Below are positions 44,071 through 51,742 of a DNA stretch of 58,428 nucleotides, in pieces (positions within the stretch are counted from its first letter, which is position 1; each line of letters starts with the position of its first letter). The stretch is from Flavobacteriaceae bacterium (lineage in GTDB: Bacteria > Bacteroidota > Bacteroidia > Flavobacteriales > Weeksellaceae), in NCBI GenBank assembly GCA_031277475.1, contig JAITMJ010000134.1:1-58428 (forward strand), given 5' to 3'. Under the pieces are notes generated by a model. That model saw only the letters and a program-made list of their open reading frames with translations, had not been told where the DNA came from and did no database searches. The position numbers and the translations under genes were made by a program.

Positions 44071-44421
44071 TTAAAAATATTTAGAATACACCAATCCACC
44101 GATAGTAACGGCACAAACTACGCTCAAAACCACGGCTGCTGCGGAAATATCTTTAATGATTTTTATTCTTTCGTCATAATTCGGTTGAACAACATCGCAG
44201 ATTTTTTCGATGGCAGTATTGATAATTTCTGTAATTAAAACACCGAAACAAACCACAAAAATCAACATAGAATCTACAATCGAAAGTTTCAAAAAAACGA
44301 TTAAAAAAAGATTGATGATAAACGCAAAAACTTCAATCTGAAAATTACGCTCGTTTTTCAAAATCCAAATTAATCCTTTTATAGCATTGAAAACACTTTT
44401 ATGAAACGGCATTTTTTTCAT
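44071..44421 (-). CDS. dgkA: DgkA-type diacylglycerol/undecaprenol kinase
   Basis: 116 residues from the ATG at 44421. Three membrane helices and the family motifs are present: SVFNAIKGLIWILKNERNFQ, IEVFAFIINLFLIVFL, the active-site signature FGVLITEIINTAIEKICD and the end AAAVVLSVVCAVTIGGLVY. The Gram-positive-like version phosphorylates undecaprenol. The upstream in-frame residues to 44469 are not conserved in character. Gene symbol by family; the lipid substrate is not proven. Confidence 0.85.
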   Translation of the reverse strand: MKKMPFHKSVFNAIKGLIWILKNERNFQIEVFAFIINLFLIVFLKLSIVDSMLIFVVCFGVLITEIINTAIEKICDVVQPNYDERIKIIKDISAAAVVLSVVCAVTIGGLVYSKYF

Positions 44422-44616
44422 TTGTCTATAAGAGTTTATCGAAAATTTATTAAATCTAATAAACAGCAAAGTTATAATAAATTTCGTACTATCGCCATCC
44501 GAAATCTTATCGCAAAATGCAGAATATAGAATTTTAAAGGGTTATTTAACCTTTCAAAGTTTCGAAAAATTGAGGTTTTTAAACGTCGCATCCTCAATAA
44601 AGTCTGCAAAAAAAAC

Positions 44617-44624
44617 TATATTTG
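44617..44624 (+). promoter_or_regulatory. -7 box of the dicarboxylate symporter gene
   Basis: TATATTTG lies 20 nt before the ATG at 44644 and fits TAnnTTTG exactly. Confidence 0.55.
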
Positions 44625-44643
44625 AAAGCGAAACGAAAAATTT

Positions 44644-45897
44644 ATGAAAGGCAAAAACAAACTTTTTATCGCGATTCTTATCGCGTTGGTTTTGGGCGCA
44701 GTTTTGGGGCTGATTATCTACACCCAATACGATAAAGAATCTGCGGAAAATTTTTCCAAAAAGATAGAACTTCTCGGAACGGTTTTTATCCGTTTGGTTC
44801 AAATGATTATCGCACCTTTGGTTTTTTCTACTTTGGTGGTCGGAATTGCGAAAATGAGCGACATCAAAATGATTGGCAGAGTCGGGACAAAAGCCATGCT
44901 TTGGTTCATCACCGCATCTTTGGTTTCGCTGATGATTGGTCTTGTTTTTGTGAATTGGCTTGAGCCGGGGCGCGTTGTAAACTTTCCGATTCCTGCCGCC
45001 GATTCTGCTTCGGAACTTGTAAAATCTTCCGACGGATTTTCGTTAAAAGATTTTGTAGAACATGTGATTCCGAAAAGTTTGTTTGAAGCATTTGCCAAGA
45101 ACGAAATCCTGCAAATCGTAGTATTTTCCATAATGTTCGGAATTGCGCTGGCAAATATGGGCGAAAACTACACCAAACCGATTCTTAAAATTTTCGATAT
45201 TGTGGCACATGCCGTTTTGAAAATGGTCGGCTACATTATGTGGCTGGCGCCGATTGGCGTTTTTGGAGCGATTGCGGCTGTGGTTGCGCGTTACGGACTT
45301 GATCCTTTCAGAATGTATTGGTATTATTTCCTGTCTTTTCTCATTGCTCTGGGCGTTCTTTGGCTGGTGTTGTGCATTGTCGGATATTTGATATTGGGAA
45401 ATCGACTTTTTGAATTGCTCAGAAGAATAAAAGAACCGCTTTTAATCGCATTTTCCACCACGAGTTCCGAAGCCGTTTTCCCGAAATTAATCGAAGAATT
45501 GGAACGTTTCGGGTGCAACAACAAAATTGTTTCTTTCATTTTGCCGCTCGGATATTCTTTCAATTTAGACGGAAGTATGATGTATATGACGTTTGCCTCG
45601 ATTTTCATCGCACAGATTTACGGCGTTGAAATGTCAGTCGGGCAGCAAATCATTATGCTTTTGGTTTTAATGCTCACTTCCAAAGGAATTGCCGGAGTTC
45701 CGAGAGCGAGTTTGGTCATCATCGTTGCCACTTGTTCCATGTTCGGGATTCCGGCAATAGGCATCGCTTTGATTTTACCGATTGACCATTTTTGCGATAT
45801 GGGAAGAAGTATGACGAACGTTTTGGGCAATGCACTCGCCACTTCCGCCGTTTCCAAATGGGAAGGAGAGTTAGACAAACACGGCGGGGAATTGTGA
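44644..45897 (+). CDS. Dicarboxylate/amino acid:cation symporter (DAACS family)
   Basis: 417-residue inner-membrane transporter of the GltP/DctA family, importing glutamate, aspartate or C4-dicarboxylates with Na+ or H+. Family features: RLVQMIIAPLVFSTLVVGIA, the serine-rich loop STTSSEAVFP, the binding motif YSFNLDGSMMYM and the end DHFCDMGRSMTNVLGNALAT. Length is typical. It converges with the TonB receptor gene, with 21 nt between the stops. Confidence 0.93.
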   Translation: MKGKNKLFIAILIALVLGAVLGLIIYTQYDKESAENFSKKIELLGTVFIRLVQMIIAPLVFSTLVVGIAKMSDIKMIGRVGTKAMLWFITASLVSLMIGLVFVNWLEPGRVVNFPIPAADSASELVKSSDGFSLKDFVEHVIPKSLFEAFAKNEILQIVVFSIMFGIALANMGENYTKPILKIFDIVAHAVLKMVGYIMWLAPIGVFGAIAAVVARYGLDPFRMYWYYFLSFLIALGVLWLVLCIVGYLILGNRLFELLRRIKEPLLIAFSTTSSEAVFPKLIEELERFGCNNKIVSFILPLGYSFNLDGSMMYMTFASIFIAQIYGVEMSVGQQIIMLLVLMLTSKGIAGVPRASLVIIVATCSMFGIPAIGIALILPIDHFCDMGRSMTNVLGNALATSAVSKWEGELDKHGGEL

Positions 45898-45918
45898 AAT
45901 GAATTGATTTAAAACTTT

Positions 45919-48282
45919 TCAAAACACGAAATCCAAACCCAAATAATACGTTCCGGACATTGTGGGCGCGTAAATCATTCCGGCATCAAAATAATTTCCG
46001 AAAGGATTTTTTGCATCAAGAATCGGGTTTTCTTGGCGAACGTTCGTCAAATTTTCGCCGCCGACATACACCCGAATTTTATCGTTGAAATTTTTGGAAA
46101 TCTGTGCATTCAGCGTGGCGTAAGTTTTGGAATAATCGGGCAAACGAAAGTCTGCGGGATTTTCCGAAGTATCCGGAATCCGCTGTTTTCCGATGATGTT
46201 TAAAGTGCCGTCAAAACTCCAAAATCCGCCTTTTTCGGTTTTGTTTGTGGCGAAAGAAACGTTTGCAAAACCACGATGTTTCGGCATAAACGGAACTTTT
46301 TTAAACCCATCGAGATAATCCGTATTCACATCGTAGAATTTGTAGGCAATGCGAAAATCGAGGTTTTTTGCAGGCGAAAAATCCCATTGCGTTTGGAAAG
46401 AATTGGCGTAAGATTTTCCGTTCAGGTTGTAAAACAGAATTTTACGAGCAGAAAAATCCAAATCCGCAACCACCATATTTTGAAAATCTGTCCTAAAAAA
46501 ATCTGCCAAAAACGTAGATTTTCGCCCGAAAATTTTAAACTCTTGTTGAAGGCTTGCGCCGTAATTCCATGCGATTTCGGGTTTTAAACCATAAATTTTT
46601 CCACCGTTTGCAGCGATTTCAATGTCGCGATTGGAAGCAAAATATTGCTGATTTTCGGCAAAAATATTCGCCGTTCGGAAACCTTTTCCTGCGGACAATC
46701 GGAGAACGGTTTTCGGAAAAATATCGTATTTAAAATTCACTCTCGGCGTAAATTGCGTTCCCGCCAAATTGTGAAAATCTGTTCTTGCACCGGCTACCAG
46801 CGTGTATTTTGCACCCGAAAAAGTATATTCCGCAAAAATTCCCGGAACGTTTTCCGTGCGTTTGAATTTTTGGTTTAAATAATCTTCATCGAAATCATCG
46901 TGCAAAAAACTCGCCCCGATTTTGTATTTATGATTGGTATTTCCCAAAATATCTTCGTATATCAAATTGGAATACAGCGTGTTCTGCTTTCCGTTGTAAT
47001 TTCTGAATCCGAAAAAAGATTGTTGTTCGTGATGCGTAAATTGGTTCATCCAGCCCAAACTTCGATACGGTTTTCCTTTAAAAATATATCCGGTTTTATT
47101 CCAAATTTGGATTCTGCCGATGTCAATTCCAACGCCGTAAGCCGTTTGTTCGCTTTGAGGTTTGCTTTTAATAAAATCGGTTTGTCCGGCGTTTCGTTCA
47201 TCTTTTAAAAAATTAATTCCAAAATGCGAAGCCCAGCCTTTATGTTCTAAATCATTGTAATTCAACAAGTAAGCGAAATTAATTTGATTTCCGGTCGGTT
47301 GGTCGAGGAATCCGTCTTCGTTGCCGTCGGTTTTTGCAAAAGTTCCGTCTGCGTGCAGCAAAATACTTTGGTTCCAATGTTCGGAAATTTTGGAAACTTG
47401 CGTGATGTTGGTTTCCAAACGGGCGTTGTTGTCGGCAAAAAAATTGACGGCAGTTTCATTTTTATCGTTAAATTTTAAAAATTCGGTGTTGATTTGTCCG
47501 GTAATGCTTTCGTAGCCGTTGGTTACAGTGCTTCCGCCTTTGGTGAGTTGGATTCCGGAAATCCATCGTCCCGGAATAAAATTCAATCCGTAAGCCGAGG
47601 AAATCCCGCGAATTTCGGGGAGAAGTTCTTTCGTGAGGCTAGTATATTTTTGGTCTAATCCCAACATTTTCAGTTGTTTACTTCCGGTAACCGCATTGCT
47701 GAACGAAACATCTACGGTGGCGTTAGTTTCAAAACTTTCGGAGAGATTGCAGCACGCCGCTTTCAGCAATTCTTTGGAATTGATATTAAAAACCAATCCC
47801 GCATTTTTTTTGTCGATTGCCGTTTCATCTTGCAAATTTGTGATTTTAACTTCCTGAATTTCAGAAGTTTGATTTGAATCGTGGTGTTGATGATTTTCAT
47901 CCGAATTGTTTTTTTCCACTTCCTCCGATTGATGAGAATCTTCGGAGATTTTTCTGTCGTAATGGCAACATTCGGGAAGGTTTTCATAAACTTCGTCCGA
48001 GGCGCGAAAAAGTTCGTTGTCGTGTCCGGCTTCAGCGATTTTTTTTAAAATTTCTTCCTTTGAAGTTTTGGCGGAATTGTATTCTACTTCCAGAATTTTG
48101 GTTTCGGAATCCCAATTTGCAGTTTTAGTTCCGGATTTTTTTGCAGTAGTTTCGATGCGGGTTTTGCACATTCCGCAGTTTCCGTTTACGAAATATTTTT
48201 CGGTTTGGGTTTGCGAAAAAAGTGATGTATTTCCCAAAAATAGGGAAATCATCAGGGTTAATATTATTTTGAAATTGTTCAT
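45919..48282 (-). CDS. TonB-dependent receptor with an N-terminal heavy-metal-associated domain
   Basis: 787-residue outer-membrane receptor. A signal peptide (1-23) is followed by an HMA domain (about 24-95) with the metal site NGNCGMC (Cys36, Cys39) and an extra ENLPECCHYDR Cys-Cys-His motif. A His/Glu/Asp-rich linker (HQHH) comes next, then the plug (KMLGLDQKYTSLTKELLPEI, TVTNGYESITGQINTEF) and a 22-strand-type barrel ending YYLGLDFVF. The HMA domain is nearly identical to the stand-alone protein upstream. It probably captures copper or a related ion for TonB-driven uptake, or as part of metal sensing. The ATG at 48282 is chosen because the longer frame reads through the GC hairpin. Confidence 0.88.
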   Translation of the reverse strand: MNNFKIILTLMISLFLGNTSLFSQTQTEKYFVNGNCGMCKTRIETTAKKSGTKTANWDSETKILEVEYNSAKTSKEEILKKIAEAGHDNELFRASDEVYENLPECCHYDRKISEDSHQSEEVEKNNSDENHQHHDSNQTSEIQEVKITNLQDETAIDKKNAGLVFNINSKELLKAACCNLSESFETNATVDVSFSNAVTGSKQLKMLGLDQKYTSLTKELLPEIRGISSAYGLNFIPGRWISGIQLTKGGSTVTNGYESITGQINTEFLKFNDKNETAVNFFADNNARLETNITQVSKISEHWNQSILLHADGTFAKTDGNEDGFLDQPTGNQINFAYLLNYNDLEHKGWASHFGINFLKDERNAGQTDFIKSKPQSEQTAYGVGIDIGRIQIWNKTGYIFKGKPYRSLGWMNQFTHHEQQSFFGFRNYNGKQNTLYSNLIYEDILGNTNHKYKIGASFLHDDFDEDYLNQKFKRTENVPGIFAEYTFSGAKYTLVAGARTDFHNLAGTQFTPRVNFKYDIFPKTVLRLSAGKGFRTANIFAENQQYFASNRDIEIAANGGKIYGLKPEIAWNYGASLQQEFKIFGRKSTFLADFFRTDFQNMVVADLDFSARKILFYNLNGKSYANSFQTQWDFSPAKNLDFRIAYKFYDVNTDYLDGFKKVPFMPKHRGFANVSFATNKTEKGGFWSFDGTLNIIGKQRIPDTSENPADFRLPDYSKTYATLNAQISKNFNDKIRVYVGGENLTNVRQENPILDAKNPFGNYFDAGMIYAPTMSGTYYLGLDFVF
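47941..48220 (-). repeat. 280-bp HMA-coding direct repeat, copy in the receptor gene
   Basis: Matches 49055-49334 without gaps at a constant offset of 1,114 bp; I count about 15 mismatches by eye (about 95% identity), most of them in one 40-bp patch. It encodes the HMA domain in both genes. Confidence 0.9.
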
Positions 48283-48291
48283 TTTTAATTT

Positions 48292-48326
48292 TTTTATAAG
48301 CCCCCTGTCCCCCGAAGGGGGCAAAA
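48292..48326 (-). repeat. 35-nt GC-rich hairpin element 9 nt before a start codon (copy 2)
   Basis: Identical over 35 nt to 3242-3276 when read on the minus strand, and again exactly 9 nt before an ATG (48282). See copy 1 for the two alternative hairpins. Confidence 0.85.
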
Positions 48327-48398
48327 GCCCTAATAATTATACTTTTTTTTAATTCAAACTTTGACAAAGTGTAAAGTGTTAAATATCAATTTTTTGTG

Positions 48399-48621
48399 TC
48401 GCCCTACGGGCGAAATAAGGTGAAGTTTTGTTTTTCCGTAGGCTACGCTTCGCTTACCTGCGGTTATGAAAATCCGGCTCTTCGAGCCGTCTCACGTTTT
48501 TTCTCAAATTTTCTCAAAGATTTTAAACTTTGTTAGAGGGTTTTAAGGTTCGGCTCCGAAGGGGTTCCGAACAAACTTTACGCTCATTCTTTTTCTACAA
48601 AGGTCTGACCTCTACGAGGTC
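48399..48621. repeat. Cluster of short perfect palindromes with 3-nt loops
   Basis: TCGCCC-TAC-GGGCGA (48399-48413), CGGCTC-TTC-GAGCCG (48475-48489), TTCGG-CT-CCGAA (48549-48560, inside a wider GTTCGG...CCGAAC) and GACCTC-TAC-GAGGTC (48607-48621). With the GC element at 48292 they fill the 385-nt gap between the Cys-rich gene and the receptor. No gene is visible in the gap. Confidence 0.75.
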
Positions 48622-48667
48622 GGTTCGGAAATTTTGTCAAAGTAAAGAAACGATTGGGAAAAAATCG

Positions 48668-49021
48668 CTAACACCCAAAAATTTTCGGCGGCTGCCAAAT
48701 TTCTTTGAAAAGAGAGGAGAAATACGGGTTAGCGTAAATGAAATTTTGTTTTTTTGAAACCGGATTTTCGCAAGTAAGTTCTTGATTTTCAGATTTTAAA
48801 ACAAAAATATTGGGGGAATTATTAACCTTGTGGCAGGTAGAATTGCAATCGCTTTTGCAATCTTTTTTCGGATTTTCTTTGCGGCTGTCGCAGCAATTTT
48901 TTTTAGAATTTTTGCAGCAACATTGTTCCGGTTCAAAAGTTTGAACATAAAAATTTTGCTTTGGAAATAGGATTAAACCAAGGCAAAAAATCATTATCAC
49001 AAATTGAAACCGATTTTTCAT
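48668..49021 (-). CDS. Cys-rich exported protein of the metal cluster
   Basis: 117 residues with a signal peptide (MKNRFQFVIMIFCLGLILFP). The mature part has a dense Cys block at about 33-64 (EQCCCKNSKKNCCDSRKENP, then KKDCKSDCNSTCHK) and isolated Cys later (LTCENPVS, final GC). Ten or more Cys with Lys spacing suggest a soft-metal (copper-type) binder or store. No known family recognised. It sits between the HMA protein and the HMA-TonB receptor on the same strand. A -7 box overlaps the stop of the upstream gene. Confidence 0.7.
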   Translation of the reverse strand: MKNRFQFVIMIFCLGLILFPKQNFYVQTFEPEQCCCKNSKKNCCDSRKENPKKDCKSDCNSTCHKVNNSPNIFVLKSENQELTCENPVSKKQNFIYANPYFSSLFKEIWQPPKIFGC

Positions 49022-49025
49022 ACCG

Positions 49026-49033
49026 CAAATTTA
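49026..49033 (-). promoter_or_regulatory. -7 box 4 nt before the Cys-rich gene start
   Basis: TAAATTTG on the minus strand, its TAA being the stop codon of the HMA gene. Only four bases separate it from the ATG at 49021, so a transcript from here would be nearly leaderless. Confidence 0.45.
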
Positions 49034-49405
49034 ATCATTTTTATTTATTGATTTTTCGGAGATTTTTCTGTCGTAATGGCAACATCCGGGAAGGTTTTCA
49101 TAAACTTCGTCCGAGGCGCGAAAAAGTTCGTTGTCGTGTCCGGCTTCGGCAATTTTTTTTAAAATTTCTTCTTTTGAAGTTTTGGCAGAATTGTATTCTA
49201 CTTCCAGAATTTTGGTTTCGGAATCCCAATTTGCTGCGTCTGCTCCGGATTTTTTTGCAGTGGTTTCGATGCGGTTTTTACACATTCCGCAGTTTCCGCT
49301 TACGAAATATTTTTCGGTTTGGGTTTGCGAAAAAGCAAAACTCGACATCAATAAAAATGCTCCGAAAAATAGTTTTGCGATTGATTTTAAAACGTGATTT
49401 TTCAT
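49031..49405 (-). CDS. Periplasmic heavy-metal-associated (HMA) domain protein
   Basis: 124 residues with a signal peptide ending near FAFSQ. The single ferredoxin-like HMA domain has the metal site SGNCGMCKNRIE; the fold continues KKSGADAANWDSETKILEV and SKEEILKKIAEAGHDNELFR. It closes with ENLPGCCHYDRKIS, an extra Cys-Cys-His motif. It would bind and hand over Cu(I) or a similar ion. It is the first gene of the metal cluster and close to identical with the N-terminal domain of the receptor two genes downstream. Confidence 0.88.
   Translation of the reverse strand: MKNHVLKSIAKLFFGAFLLMSSFAFSQTQTEKYFVSGNCGMCKNRIETTAKKSGADAANWDSETKILEVEYNSAKTSKEEILKKIAEAGHDNELFRASDEVYENLPGCCHYDRKISEKSINKND
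49055..49334 (-). repeat. 280-bp HMA-coding direct repeat, copy in the stand-alone gene
   Basis: Partner of 47941-48220; see there. Confidence 0.9.
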
Positions 49406-49540
49406 ACGGCAAATTTAAGGATTTTATCTTTTAAAAATGAGATTGAGAAAATTCTGCAGGCTAAACGTATTTTAAAAAAGAGTTTTATCGTCTTTTTTTT
49501 CTACGCAAAGAGATGTTCGCAAAGATTGTTTGACTCATTG

Positions 49541-49693
49541 CTTTTTCTATTATTTTCAATGAAATCGGTGAATCCTTCGGATTTGCCGCAGATTTTCGCT
49601 AATTTTTCCCCACAGATTGCACGGATTTTCACGGATTTGCCTCATTGCCCCATTCATTTTTATTGTTTTCAATGGAATCGACGAAACCTTCGG
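49541..49693 (+). repeat. Dispersed intergenic repeat, copies D and E
   Basis: 49541-49580 and 49651-49693 share the order: T-rich run, TTTTCAATG, AATCG-GA/TGAA, CCTTCGG. Reverse copies occur at 3061-3100 and 3142-3178, and a weaker one at 23345-23384. Each lies in a long intergenic gap. Confidence 0.6.
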
Positions 49694-49699
49694 TTTTCC

Positions 49700-49735
49700 C
49701 ACAGATTTCACAGATTTCACAGATTTCACAGATTG
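49700..49735. repeat. Four tandem 9-bp units (CACAGATTT)
   Basis: Three perfect units and a fourth with one change, followed by AAATTTCACAG. A short tandem repeat, not a CRISPR. Confidence 0.85.
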
Positions 49736-49795
49736 AAATTTCACAGGTTTTCAGATTTGTTTCGGTTGCAAAAATTTGTTTTGGCTACCGGTTTT

Positions 49796-49915
49796 GCGTG
49801 AGGGATGGAAGTGGAAATCCTTTTTTTGGTTGGGATTTTTGCGAAGGGCAAAAAAAAGATTGCAACGGACAGCCCGACCCGAGCGGTGGCAATGCTTTGG
49901 CGAGGGACACGCCCA
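49796..49915 (+). ncRNA. Candidate structured RNA (possibly of the Flavo-1 type)
   Basis: GCGTG (49796-49800) can pair with CACGC (49908-49912) to close the element. Inside, AGGGATGGAAGTGG is followed by ATCC-TTTTTTT, which pairs with AAAAAAA-GAT (49851-49860); then comes ACGGACAGCCCGACCCGAG and GCGAGGGACACGCCC. The AGGGATGGAAG ... CAGCCCGACCC pattern recurs in flavobacterial intergenic regions as I remember them and is not explained by coding. The link to the Flavo-1 motif is from memory and unverified. No clear promoter or terminator was assigned. Confidence 0.45.
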
Positions 49916-50002
49916 AGAAATAGAAATTTGAAACTAAATTTTTAATGTGTTTGGACTGAAAATTCTGTAAGTTTTTTATCTGAAAATTTTAAAATTTATT
50001 CC

Positions 50003-50010
50003 TATTTTTG
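50003..50010 (+). promoter_or_regulatory. -7 box of efp
   Basis: TATTTTTG, a perfect TAnnTTTG, 61 nt before the efp start codon. Confidence 0.5.
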
Positions 50011-50070
50011 CCTGCTCAAATTTCATAATGAAAACCTTGAATTTTGAATTTTAAACCTTGAATTTTTTAT

Positions 50071-50634
50071 ATGGCAACAAGCAACGACATCAGAAAAGGG
50101 CTGTGCATAGAATACAGCAACGACATTTTTAAAGTCATAGAATTCCTGCATGTGAAACCGGGAAAAGGTCCGGCTTTCGTGCGGACAAAATTGAAATCCG
50201 TAACCAACGGAAAAGTGATTGACAATACCTTTTCTGCCGGTCATAAAATCGAAGAAGTAAAAGTAATCACCAGAAAATATCAGTATCTTTATAAAGACGA
50301 CAACGGTTTTCATTTTATGAACAACGACGATTTCTCGCAAATCTACATCAATAAAGATATGATTGAAAACGCCCAATTTATGAAAGCCGGCGAAGAAGTA
50401 ACCATTATTTTAAGAGAAGCCGACGAATCTCCGCTTTCCGCCGAACTTCCGCAGACGGTTTATCTCGAAATTACAGAAGCCGATCCGGGCGTAAAAGGAA
50501 ACACCGCAACCAACGCGATGAAAAACGCTGTGGTAGAAACCGGAGCCAGAGTTCTGGTGCCGCTTTTCATCGAAGCCGGCGACAAAATCAAAATAAATAC
50601 CGAAGACGGAAGCTATTTGGAACGCGTGAAATAA
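50071..50634 (+). CDS. efp: Translation elongation factor P
   Basis: 187 residues, the standard size. EF-P enters stalled ribosomes and helps form Pro-Pro bonds. Domain I carries the loop KPGKGPAFVRTKLKS with Lys32 at the tip, so the residue to be modified is Lys rather than Arg. Domains II and III follow (FMNNDDFSQIYINKDMIENA, PLFIEAGDKIKINTEDGSYL). No EpmA/EpmB modification genes are nearby. It converges with the guanylyltransferase gene. Confidence 0.96.
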   Translation: MATSNDIRKGLCIEYSNDIFKVIEFLHVKPGKGPAFVRTKLKSVTNGKVIDNTFSAGHKIEEVKVITRKYQYLYKDDNGFHFMNNDDFSQIYINKDMIENAQFMKAGEEVTIILREADESPLSAELPQTVYLEITEADPGVKGNTATNAMKNAVVETGARVLVPLFIEAGDKIKINTEDGSYLERVK

Positions 50635-50656
50635 TCTCTTTTCCAAACCAAAATTC

Positions 50657-51736
50657 TCACATAAATTTATCTCCTTTTTTTTCGGTTTTCAGATTGTTGA
50701 TGTAGTTTTTTATCAGTTGGTCGTTGTTTTTCGGGCAGATTAGCAGGGCTTTGTCGGTATCTACGATGATGTAGTTTTCCAATCCGTCAATAATTGCGGC
50801 TTTGTTATTTTTAATGCGAATGATGTTTCCTTTGGAATTGTAGGTGAGAATATATTTCGATTTCACGGCATTTTTGTCGGCATCTTTTTCGGTGTTTTCG
50901 TAAACGGAAGTCCACGTTCCCAAATCGCTCCAGCCGAGGTCTGCGGGAATCACATAAACGTTTTGTGCTTTTTCGAGAATGCCGTTGTCGATAGAAATTT
51001 TGGTTACGGTCGGATAAATTTTTTCAATGCAATGTTCCTCGTTTCCGCTGTTGTATTCGCAAGAGCCGAATTGGTTCAGCATTTCGGGAAGGTATTTTTC
51101 AAACGCTTTGTAAATGGATTTCACACTCCATATAAAAATTCCGGCGTTCCAAAGGAAATCGCCGCTTTCTATGAAACTTTTGGCGATGTCTGCATTGGGT
51201 TTTTCGGTAAAAGTTTTCACTTTGTGGTAGGCGTTTCCATTTTCTTCGATGAATTGAATATAGCCGTAGCCGGTGTCCGGGCGAGTCGGCGTGATTCCGA
51301 GCGTGATGAGAACATCGTGTTTTGAAGCCAAATCCAGACCCAAATTTATTTTTTCTAAAAATCGGTCTTCCTTTAAAATCAAGTGGTCTGCGGGCAGGAT
51401 GACGAGATTTGCGTCGGGATTTTTCGCCATAATTTTATACGCCATATAAATATTGCAAGCGGCGGTATTTTTCATCACCGGTTCGCCTACGATGTTTTCT
51501 TCGGGAATTTCCGGAAGTTGTGTTTTGGTGAGGTTTGCGTATTCTTTGTTGGTGATTACAAAAATATTTTCCGGCGGAATGGTTTTGGAAATTCTGTCGA
51601 AAGTTTGCTGCACCATTGTTCTTCCGGTTCCCAGAATATCTTGAAATTGTTTCGGGAATTTTTGTGTACTCATTGGCCAGAATCTGCTTCCGATTCCGCC
51701 TGCCATAATCACGCAATAGTTGTTGGATTTGTTCAT
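50657..51736 (-). CDS. manC: Mannose-1-phosphate guanylyltransferase
   Basis: 359-residue enzyme making GDP-mannose from mannose-1-phosphate and GTP. The nucleotidyl-transferase signature is MAGGIGSRFWPMSTQKFPKQ, followed by VILPADHLILKE, TPTRPDTGYGYIQF, FTEKPNADIAKSF and the sugar-binding WNAGIFIW. Only the transferase domain and its short C-terminal helix are present, without the isomerase domain of long GMPs. It feeds polysaccharide or glycoprotein synthesis and may once have served the locus at 3.3-9.5 kb. Confidence 0.93.
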   Translation of the reverse strand: MNKSNNYCVIMAGGIGSRFWPMSTQKFPKQFQDILGTGRTMVQQTFDRISKTIPPENIFVITNKEYANLTKTQLPEIPEENIVGEPVMKNTAACNIYMAYKIMAKNPDANLVILPADHLILKEDRFLEKINLGLDLASKHDVLITLGITPTRPDTGYGYIQFIEENGNAYHKVKTFTEKPNADIAKSFIESGDFLWNAGIFIWSVKSIYKAFEKYLPEMLNQFGSCEYNSGNEEHCIEKIYPTVTKISIDNGILEKAQNVYVIPADLGWSDLGTWTSVYENTEKDADKNAVKSKYILTYNSKGNIIRIKNNKAAIIDGLENYIIVDTDKALLICPKNNDQLIKNYINNLKTEKKGDKFM

Positions 51737-51742
51737 AAAAGA

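Larger units (their letters stand above)
49406..50070. other. Non-coding repeat and RNA region between the metal cluster and efp
   Basis: ORFs here are low-complexity shadows. It holds the -7 box of the HMA gene (TAAATTTG on minus, 49410-49417, 4 nt before its ATG), two copies of the dispersed repeat (49541-49580, 49651-49693), four 9-bp CACAGATTT-type tandem units (49700-49735), a candidate structured RNA (49796-49915) and the efp promoter. Confidence 0.6.

Noticed and set aside
49700-49735. CRISPR-like tandem array
   Set aside because: Units are 9 bp with no spacers; a simple tandem repeat.
49394-49923. Two plus-strand ORFs in the gap before efp
   Set aside because: Composed of the dispersed repeat, the 9-bp tandem repeat and the candidate RNA; no conserved protein features.
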